Source of the DNA: Thermodesulfatator atlanticus
GTDB taxonomy: Bacteria; Desulfobacterota; Thermodesulfobacteria; Thermodesulfobacteriales; Thermodesulfatatoraceae
NCBI GenBank assembly: GCA_011321895.1
Contig: DROK01000096.1
Span: 1 to 5,763, forward strand
Length of the DNA: 5,763 nucleotides
Direction of reading: 5' to 3'
Shown: one piece after another, positions 1 through 4,846 of the stretch
Layout: every line of letters begins with the position of its first letter
Position numbering within the stretch: the first letter of the stretch is position 1
Notes under the pieces: model-generated
The model's database searches: none
What the model saw: only the letters and a program-made list of their open reading frames with translations
Told to the model about the DNA's origin: nothing
Position numbers and translations under genes: made by a program

Positions 1-1480
1 TCCTCTGGGCCAGGATATCTGCCGCCAGGCCGTGGAGAAAGACCCCCAAACAGGCGGCGACAAAGGCCTCGTAACCCTGGGCCAGGAGGGCCCCGATGAG
101 GCCGGTCAGTACGTCCCCGCTTCCGCCGCTGGCCAGACCGGGGTTGCCTGAAGAGTTTACCGCCTCCCGGCCGTCGGGGGCGGCGATGACCGTGGCGGCC
201 CCTTTGAGCACCACCACCGCCCCGGTTTCCTGCGCGGTATAACGGGCGGCGGCCAGACGGTCTTTTTGGATCTCTTCTTTGTTAATGGCCAAAAACCTGG
301 CCAATTCTCCGGGATGGGGGGTAAGGACCCGGGGGGCCGGGGCCCGCTTCAGGTGAAAGGGCTCACCAGCCAGGGCGCTTATCCCGTCGGCGTCTATGAC
401 CATGGGAAGATCAAGGGTGGCGACCAGCTTTTGTGAGAGGGCCAGGGTGTCCGGGTGCAGGCCAAAACCCGGCCCCAGGGCCACGGCCTTTTTCCCCTCG
501 CAAAAGAGGACGATATCCTGGTAAGCCTCCTGGGCCAGGCTGGCGTGAGCGGTCTCCTGGGGGAGAGGATAGGTCATGGCCTCGGTAAGTGTGGTCTCAA
601 AGACCGGGTTAAGACTCTGGGGACAGACCAGGGTGACCAGCCCGGCTCCTCCCCTGAGCGCCCCCTGGCAGGTAAGGATGGCGGCCCCGGTTTTTCCCCG
701 GGAGCCCGCCAGGACGACCAGATGGCCGTAAGTGCCTTTGTGGGTGTCGGGCTTTCGCGGTTTAAGCGCGCCGGTGGCCCAGTCCTGCTGCAGCCAGAAC
801 CGGGGTGGAGCCAGCTGCGCGATGACCTTGGCCGGCATAGAAATGTCGATTATTTCGAGCTCACCTACTAGTTCTCTTCCCGGATATACCACCTGGCCTA
901 CCTTGGGCAGGGCCATGGTGGCGGTAAGGGTGGCTTTTACGGCCTGACCCAGGGGTCTTCCCGTGTCAGCGGAGAGCCCTGAAGGGATATCCACCGCCAC
1001 CACGGGCCTGCCCGCCTGGTTGATCCTCTCTATGGCCCCGGCAAAACGCCCTTCCACCTGGCGGGTAAGCCCGGTCCCGAAAATGGCGTCTACCACCAGG
1101 GCACATTCTTTGAGGGCCTCTTCCAGGAAGGTGAGGTCTTTTTCTTCCAGTATGAAGCCGGCTATCAGGCCCATCTCAGCGGCGATTTGGAAATTGACGG
1201 CGGCGTCGCCCCTGAATTTTTCTTGAGGAGACAAAGAGAGTACCTTTACCGGGAAACCCCGCTGAAAGAGATGGCGGGCGATTACGAACCCGTCACCCCC
1301 GTTATTGCCAGGGCCACAGACCACCAGGACCCCACGCTGGGCTTCCGGGGCAAAGCGGCTGATAATGAGCTCGGCGGTACCGCGCCCGGCGTTTTCCATC
1401 AAGATGAGCCCCGGGATGCCGAAATCTTCTATGGTGTAGCGGTCAAGGGCCTGCATCTCTTTGCCGTAAACCAATCTCAT
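1..1480 (-). CDS. nnr: Bifunctional NAD(P)HX epimerase / ADP-dependent NAD(P)HX dehydratase (YjeF family), C-terminus cut by window edge
   Basis: This enzyme repairs hydrated NADH/NADPH: the N-terminal domain interconverts S- and R-NAD(P)HX and the C-terminal ribokinase-like domain dehydrates the S form using ADP (known for the family). I translated 493 residues from the ATG at 1480 to the window edge. The YjeF_N domain spans about residues 1-220, with NAGRG (30-34), GPGNNGGDGF (56-65), DAIFGTGL (131-138) and VAVDIPSGLS (161-170). The dehydratase domain starts near 247, with GHLVVLAGSRGKTGAA (252-267), ALGPGFG (334-340), LTPHPGELARF (386-396), VLKGAAT (424-430) and NPGLASGGSGDVLTG (446-460), where Asp456 is the expected catalytic acid/base. 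Family members are usually about 500-520 residues, so only a short tail is missing. The start is set by GAAGGAG seven bases upstream and by the ATGA overlap with the acpS stop, which suggests translational coupling. No disabling change is seen. Confidence 0.96.
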   Translation of the reverse strand, partial: MRLVYGKEMQALDRYTIEDFGIPGLILMENAGRGTAELIISRFAPEAQRGVLVVCGPGNNGGDGFVIARHLFQRGFPVKVLSLSPQEKFRGDAAVNFQIAAEMGLIAGFILEEKDLTFLEEALKECALVVDAIFGTGLTRQVEGRFAGAIERINQAGRPVVAVDIPSGLSADTGRPLGQAVKATLTATMALPKVGQVVYPGRELVGELEIIDISMPAKVIAQLAPPRFWLQQDWATGALKPRKPDTHKGTYGHLVVLAGSRGKTGAAILTCQGALRGGAGLVTLVCPQSLNPVFETTLTEAMTYPLPQETAHASLAQEAYQDIVLFCEGKKAVALGPGFGLHPDTLALSQKLVATLDLPMVIDADGISALAGEPFHLKRAPAPRVLTPHPGELARFLAINKEEIQKDRLAAARYTAQETGAVVVLKGAATVIAAPDGREAVNSSGNPGLASGGSGDVLTGLIGALLAQGYEAFVAACLGVFLHGLAADILAQR

Positions 1481-1860
1481 AGGCACGCTCCTTCAATGAT
1501 AACTACCGCTAAAGCATAGTTTTTTTCGTGGGAGAGGGAAAGGTAAATATTTTGGCCCCCTAAGGCCAAAAATTTTTGAAGGGCCTTACCCCTTAGTTTG
1601 AGCCCCGGTTTACCCGAAGGTTCGTGATAGACTACCATCTCCTGCCAGGAGACGCCGCGCAGCCCTGTGCCCAGGGCCTTGGAACAGGCTTCCTTGGCGG
1701 CAAAAAGGGCCGCCACCCGCTCCGGCGTAAAGCGTTTTTCTTCGAGCCAGGAAAGTTCTTCGGCGGAAAAGATCTTCTTGACAAAGCGTTCAGGGTAACG
1801 GTCAAGGATCTTTTGGATACGGTTTATTTCTACCAAATCAACCCCTATGCCCAGGATCAT
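1477..1860 (-). CDS. acpS: Holo-[acyl-carrier-protein] synthase
   Basis: AcpS transfers 4'-phosphopantetheine from coenzyme A to the conserved serine of apo-ACP, which activates ACP for fatty acid synthesis in the cytoplasm. The protein has 127 residues, normal for the trimeric AcpS group. It opens with ILGIGVDLVEINRI (2-15), containing the Mg-binding Asp8. The signature AALFAAKEACSKALGTG (50-66) contains the second metal ligand Glu57, and the C-terminal LSLSHEKNYALAVV (107-120) is the usual SxSHxxxxA strand. The ATG at 1860 is the only sensible start: an in-frame TAA lies four codons upstream. Its ribosome binding site is weak (a GGGG tract only two bases before the ATG). The TGA stop overlaps the ATG of nnr, and the acpS-nnr pairing is common in bacteria. 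Confidence 0.97.
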   Translation of the reverse strand: MILGIGVDLVEINRIQKILDRYPERFVKKIFSAEELSWLEEKRFTPERVAALFAAKEACSKALGTGLRGVSWQEMVVYHEPSGKPGLKLRGKALQKFLALGGQNIYLSLSHEKNYALAVVIIEGACL

Positions 1861-1962
1861 GGCCCCTTTTTACCCCGGGTGCGGAAAATTGGCACCTAAA
1901 AATTGCTTTTTTCCTTTCTTAACCTTAACTTCTGGGAAGAAAAGCCCACAAGGAGGGCCCTT
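1861..1962. promoter_or_regulatory. Divergent intergenic region, acpS/nnr and rtcB operon promoters
   Basis: These 102 bases separate two divergently transcribed units, so promoters for both are expected here. The stretch is AT-rich in its middle (about 1883-1932) relative to its surroundings. On the plus strand TTGCTT (1903-1908) and TAACTT (1926-1931) are spaced 17 bases apart, but each matches the sigma-70 consensus at only three positions. I see no operator palindrome and no good match on the minus strand. The placement rests on gene layout more than on motif quality. Confidence 0.35.
1950..1957 (+). promoter_or_regulatory. Ribosome binding site fixing the rtcB start
   Basis: AAGGAGGG lies five to six bases before the ATG at 1963. 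The open reading frame extends upstream to a TTG at 1903, but those 20 extra codons have no such site and do not resemble the start of RtcB proteins. This site supports the ATG at 1963. Confidence 0.85.
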
Positions 1963-3393
1963 ATGGAACTCAAGTCTTTGGTTCAGATAAACGACTACGA
2001 ATGGGAAATCCCGAAACGTGGGGCCATGAGGGTCCCGGGGCGCATCTTTGCCAGCCGGAAATTGCTTGAAGAGATGGACGAAAAGGTACGGGAACAGGTC
2101 ACCAACGTGGCCTGTCTGCCGGGGATCGTCAGGGCCTCCATCGCCATGCCAGACGCGCACTGGGGCTACGGCTTCCCCATCGGAGGGGTGGCGGCCTTTG
2201 ACCCGGAAGAAGGCGGGGTCATCTCCGTAGGGGGTGTGGGTTACGATATCTCCTGCGGAGTGCGTTGCCTGAAGACCGGCCTTAAGAGGGAAGAGGTGGC
2301 CCCGGTCATAGAAGAACTGATAGACGAGCTCTTTCGCACCATCCCTGCCGGCGTGGGCTCTGAAGGGAAAATAAAGCTTTCAGTTAACCAGCTTGACGAA
2401 GTACTGGTAGGCGGGGCCCGGTGGGCGGTGGCCAAGGGTTACGGAGAACCCGAAGACCTGGACTATATCGAGGAAAAGGGGTGTCTTCCCGGGGCAGACC
2501 CTACTTGCGTTTCCCTTGAGGCCAAAAAGAGACAGCACCGCCAGGTGGGCACCCTCGGTTCGGGTAACCATTATCTAGAAATTCAGTACGTCGCCGAAAT
2601 TTATGACCCGGAAGCGGCAGAAGCCTTCGGCCTGGCACTGGGAGACGTGGTGGTCTCCATCCATTGCGGCTCAAGGGCCCTGGGCCACCAGATCGCTACC
2701 GATTACCTCAAGGTGCTGGCCAAGGCCTCTCAGAAATACGGTATCCCCATCAGGGAAAAAGAACTGGTCTGCGCCCCTATCCGTTCTCCGGAAGGAGAAC
2801 GCTATTACCGGGCCATGGCCTGTGGGGTCAATTGTGCCCTGGCCAACCGCCAGGTGATCACCCACCTGGTGCGGGAGGTGTTTGCGCGGGTCATCCCCGA
2901 GGCCCGGATTACCGTGCTCTACGACGTAAGCCACAACACGTGTAAGGTTGAAAAACACGAGGTGGACGGGCGTCTCAAAGAGCTTTACGTGCACCGGAAA
3001 GGGGCCACCAGGGCCTGGGGGCCCGGGCGCCCTGAGCTCCCTGCCCGTTACCAGAAGGTAGGGCAGCCGGTGATTATTGGCGGGAGCATGGGTACCGCAT
3101 CCTATATCCTGGTAGGGACCAAAGAGGGTGAAGAGAAGGCCTTTGGTTCCGCCTGCCACGGGGCTGGGCGTACCATGAGCCGGCATCAGGCCCTTAAACG
3201 CTGGCGGGCGGACCAGATCATCGAGGCCTTGAGGAAAAAGGGGATCGTGGTAAGGGCCAAGTCCAAAAGAGGGCTGGTGGAAGAGGCGCCAGAGGCGTAT
3301 AAAGACGTAACCCAGGTGGTGGAAGTGGCCCACCGGGCCGGGCTTGCCCGCAAAGTAGCCAAGGTGCTCCCCATGGGGTGTATTAAAGGCTAA
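1963..3393 (+). CDS. rtcB: RNA-splicing ligase RtcB (3'-phosphate/5'-hydroxyl RNA ligase)
   Basis: RtcB joins RNA 2',3'-cyclic phosphate or 3'-phosphate ends to 5'-hydroxyl ends, using GTP and Mn2+ through a covalent histidine-GMP intermediate. It serves in RNA repair in bacteria and tRNA splicing in archaea. From ATG 1963 the protein has 476 residues, close to the 481 of the Pyrococcus horikoshii enzyme. The metal ligands fall where expected: Asp95 and Cys98 in GVGYDISCG, Asn202/His203 in LGSGNHYLE, His234 in SIHCGSRALG and His324 in YDVSHNTCK. The guanylylated histidine is His399 in SACHGAGRTMSR, and the C-terminal Lys475-Gly476 is present. The last three regions are offset by five from the Pyrococcus numbering, matching the length difference. 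The start ELKSLVQINDYEWEIPK is typical. It heads a four-gene run. No archease gene, a frequent partner, is in the window. Confidence 0.98.
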   Translation: MELKSLVQINDYEWEIPKRGAMRVPGRIFASRKLLEEMDEKVREQVTNVACLPGIVRASIAMPDAHWGYGFPIGGVAAFDPEEGGVISVGGVGYDISCGVRCLKTGLKREEVAPVIEELIDELFRTIPAGVGSEGKIKLSVNQLDEVLVGGARWAVAKGYGEPEDLDYIEEKGCLPGADPTCVSLEAKKRQHRQVGTLGSGNHYLEIQYVAEIYDPEAAEAFGLALGDVVVSIHCGSRALGHQIATDYLKVLAKASQKYGIPIREKELVCAPIRSPEGERYYRAMACGVNCALANRQVITHLVREVFARVIPEARITVLYDVSHNTCKVEKHEVDGRLKELYVHRKGATRAWGPGRPELPARYQKVGQPVIIGGSMGTASYILVGTKEGEEKAFGSACHGAGRTMSRHQALKRWRADQIIEALRKKGIVVRAKSKRGLVEEAPEAYKDVTQVVEVAHRAGLARKVAKVLPMGCIKG

Positions 3394-3416
3394 AAAAACG
3401 AAAAAGGAGGTGTTTT

Positions 3417-3746
3417 ATGGGGCAGGATTGCATCTTCTGTAAGATCATAAACGGGGAGATTCCGGCGGATTTCGTCTACAAAGGGGAAAACATCGTGGCC
3501 TTTAAGGACATCAACCCGCAGGCCCCCATTCACATCCTCATCGTCCCCAAAAAACATATCCGTAGTATCAACGATCTCACCGAAGAAGACGCTCCCCTGG
3601 TAGCGGAGATGATCATGGTGGCCAAGAAGCTGGCCAAGGAGCTGGGTACGGCTGAAAGTGGCTACCGCCTCTTCTTTAACGTAGAAAAAGGCGGCGGCCA
3701 GTTGATCTTCCACCTGCATCTCCACCTTATCGGGGGCTGGAAATAA
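3417..3746 (+). CDS. HIT-family nucleotide hydrolase (HinT-like)
   Basis: HIT-domain proteins of the HinT branch hydrolyse nucleoside phosphoramidates and acyl-adenylates such as lysyl-AMP through a histidine-nucleotide intermediate. The 109-residue protein has the typical start DCIFCKIINGEIPAD (4-18), in which Cys5 and Cys8 match the metal-binding pair of many bacterial members. It continues with INPQAPIHILIVPKKHI (32-48) and the histidine triad in GGGQLIFHLHLHLIGG (92-107), with His99, His101 and His103; His101 is the expected nucleophile. It ends two residues after the GG, so the usual closing W-P-P-G segment of HinT proteins is absent. AAGGAGG lies six bases before the ATG, and the gene starts 23 bases after rtcB. 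The exact substrate cannot be read from sequence. HinT is the best family call, but no symbol is assigned because of the shortened end. Confidence 0.93.
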   Translation: MGQDCIFCKIINGEIPADFVYKGENIVAFKDINPQAPIHILIVPKKHIRSINDLTEEDAPLVAEMIMVAKKLAKELGTAESGYRLFFNVEKGGGQLIFHLHLHLIGGWK

Positions 3747-3763
3747 ATTCAGGGGGTCTTTTT

Positions 3764-4156
3764 ATGATCAAAACCATCACCGTCAAAACCAACCGTCAGA
3801 CGGAACTGGTAGACATTACCCCGGAGGTGGCCCAGGCGGTGGCCGGGGTCTCCTCCGGGATCTGCTATCTTTACTGTCCCCATACCACCGCAGGCCTCAT
3901 TATTAACGAAGGGGCTGACCCGGCGGTGGCTGAAGACGTAATTTCCGTCTTGAACCATTTCGTGCCGTGGAAGTTCGATTACCGACACCTGGAAGGTAAT
4001 TCTCCCGCCCACGTGAAGGCCTCTTTGACGGGACCGGGGACCTTTGTCTTCGTGGAAGAGGGCAAGCTCAAACTGGGGACCTGGCAGCGCATCTTCCTGG
4101 CGGAATACGACGGCCCCCGGACCCGCAAGGTTTACGTGAAGGTGGTGTCGGATTAA
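3764..4156 (+). CDS. YjbQ-family protein (UPF0047, secondary thiamine-phosphate synthase type)
   Basis: This 130-residue protein belongs to the YjbQ/UPF0047 family, small trimeric beta-fold proteins; E. coli YjbQ has weak thiamine-phosphate synthase activity and its physiological role is uncertain. Family marks are [16 protein letters not shown] (38-53), the cluster [19 protein letters not shown] (72-90) with His75, Glu77, Asn79 and His83 (likely the metal or anion pocket), and the closing [19 protein letters not shown] (105-123). The length and all conserved blocks are normal, so it should be functional. AGGGGG stands seven bases before the ATG, and the gene follows the HIT gene by 17 bases, so the two are almost certainly co-transcribed. 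Its presence between an RNA ligase operon head and ssb does not reveal a specific job. The family call is firm, the biochemical role is not. Confidence 0.93.
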   Translation: MIKTITVKTNRQTELVDITPEVAQAVAGVSSGICYLYCPHTTAGLIINEGADPAVAEDVISVLNHFVPWKFDYRHLEGNSPAHVKASLTGPGTFVFVEEGKLKLGTWQRIFLAEYDGPRTRKVYVKVVSD

Positions 4157-4194
4157 GTTTTTTTAAAATTCTTTTGAAAGGATGTGGGTTTGAT

Positions 4195-4608
4195 ATGAGC
4201 GTGAACAAGGTTATTTTGATCGGCCGGCTGGGGGCAGACCCGGAAATACGCTACACCGCAGACGGTCAGCCCGTGGCCACATTCCGCATCGCTACCTCGG
4301 AACGCTGGACGGACAAAAACGGTCAACGCCAGGAACGCACCGAATGGCACCGGATCGTGGCCTTTGGGCGCCTGGCAGAGATCTGTGGCGAATATCTATC
4401 CAAAGGGCGGCAGGTCTATATTGAGGGGCGGCTTCAGACCCGGTCTTACGAAGATCGAGACGGGGTCAAACGCTATGTCACCGAGATCGTGGCCCAGAAT
4501 ATGCAAATGCTCGGGCGCCGGGAAGAGGTGGGGCCGGCCACTGGCCCGACTTCTGGTGCGGATGACTTTATAGACGAACCGCCCCCCGAAGAAGATCTCC
4601 CCTTCTAA
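4195..4608 (+). CDS. ssb: Single-stranded DNA-binding protein
   Basis: SSB coats single-stranded DNA during replication, recombination and repair and recruits partner proteins through its acidic C-terminal tip. From ATG 4195 it has 137 residues. The OB-fold covers about 1-108, with [19 protein letters not shown] (3-21), [12 protein letters not shown] (27-38), [15 protein letters not shown] (49-63) and [18 protein letters not shown] (70-87); Trp38 and Trp51 occupy positions usual for DNA stacking. A short linker (109-126) leads to the tip [11 protein letters not shown] (127-137), a clear version of the conserved acidic-Pro-Phe end. The reading frame could begin at a TTG at 4174, but the [10 protein letters not shown] start is typical. 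AAAGGA lies about 12 bases before this ATG, a rather long spacing. It is last in the rtcB run, 38 bases after the YjbQ-family gene. The linker is short compared with mesophilic SSBs. Confidence 0.97.
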   Translation: MSVNKVILIGRLGADPEIRYTADGQPVATFRIATSERWTDKNGQRQERTEWHRIVAFGRLAEICGEYLSKGRQVYIEGRLQTRSYEDRDGVKRYVTEIVAQNMQMLGRREEVGPATGPTSGADDFIDEPPPEEDLPF

Positions 4609-4609
4609 G

Positions 4610-4639
4610 CCCCTCCACCGTTTTAGATCGGTGGAGGGG
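4610..4639. terminator. Perfect 11-bp hairpin, likely bidirectional terminator
   Basis: CCCCTCCACCG (4610-4620) and CGGTGGAGGGG (4629-4639) are exact inverted repeats around an eight-base AT-rich loop. The stem begins one base after the ssb stop and ends six bases before the stop of the convergent small nrdD gene, the usual place for a shared terminator. Neither strand has a run of T after the stem, so it is not a classic intrinsic terminator. It may act with another factor or as an mRNA 3'-end stabiliser. Confidence 0.75.
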
Positions 4640-4645
4640 TAGATA

Positions 4646-4822
4646 TCAGGACTTGCAACCGCAGGAAAGTTTCCTTAAGGGAATGTGTTTGCGTTCCTTA
4701 AATTCCTGTTGTTTGCCCTTGTTCCAGTTTTGAACCGGGCGGAAATATCCCACCACCCTTGAGTAGACTTCCACCGGGACGGCCTTTACCTTGACCTTGG
4801 GGATTTCAATTTCTTTCTTCAT
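4646..4822 (-). CDS. Stand-alone glycyl-radical subunit of class III ribonucleotide reductase (split NrdD C-terminal domain)
   Basis: This 58-residue gene encodes the part missing from the preceding nrdD. Residues 17-38 match the C-terminal block of class III reductases: SRVVGYFRPV (21-30) is the glycyl-radical motif, with Gly25 the expected site of the stored radical made by the NrdG activase, and QNWNKGKQQEFKERK (31-45) is the conserved follow-on. A new leader, KKEIEIPKVKVKAVP (2-16), precedes it, and the tail LRKLSCGCKS (49-58) contains a Cys54-Gly-Cys56 pair. AAGGAGG lies four bases before the ATG, and the gene follows the nrdD stop by 24 bases. I infer that it associates with the large subunit to form one active enzyme. 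Precedents in principle are GrcA/YfiD, a small glycyl-radical protein that rescues pyruvate formate-lyase, and the split class II NrdJa/NrdJb. The motif identification is strong; that the pair works as a split enzyme is inference. Confidence 0.92.
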   Translation of the reverse strand: MKKEIEIPKVKVKAVPVEVYSRVVGYFRPVQNWNKGKQQEFKERKHIPLRKLSCGCKS

Positions 4823-4826
4823 AAAG

Positions 4827-4833
4827 CCTCCTT
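4827..4833 (-). promoter_or_regulatory. Strong ribosome binding site of the small glycyl-radical gene
   Basis: Read on the minus strand, AAGGAGG is followed by CTTT and the ATG at 4822. It is one of the best Shine-Dalgarno matches in the window. It lies between the nrdD stop and the small gene, which argues that the small protein is independently initiated and is not a readthrough product. Confidence 0.85.
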
Positions 4834-4846
4834 TTGCTTAATTTTT

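Noticed and set aside
455..871. Plus-strand reading frame opposite nnr
   Set aside because: The minus strand encodes the intact, motif-complete NnrD/NnrE protein; the plus-strand product has no recognisable motif and no ribosome binding site that I can see.
1878..1896. Small hairpin GGTGC/GCACC upstream of rtcB, considered as a regulatory element
   Set aside because: A five-base stem with a nine-base loop is expected by chance in a GC-rich sequence, and no riboswitch or RNA-family features surround it.
1903..1962. Twenty-codon N-terminal extension of RtcB from TTG 1903
   Set aside because: It has no ribosome binding site, does not look like an RtcB start, and catalytic residue numbering matches the Pyrococcus enzyme exactly through His234 when the ATG at 1963 is used.
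2671..3333. Long minus-strand reading frame opposite rtcB
   Set aside because: It is antisense to a firmly identified gene, its product is Pro/Gly/His-rich without recognisable motifs, and it is a by-product of GC-rich codon use.
4174..4194. Seven-codon upstream extension of SSB from TTG 4174
   Set aside because: It would place the start on top of the AAAGGA motif, and the canonical [10 protein letters not shown] start follows at 4195.
4157..4194. T-rich gap before ssb with TAAAAT (4164-4169), considered as an internal promoter or terminator
   Set aside because: There is no acceptable -35 box at 16-18 bases and no GC hairpin before the T run; the evidence is too weak to call.
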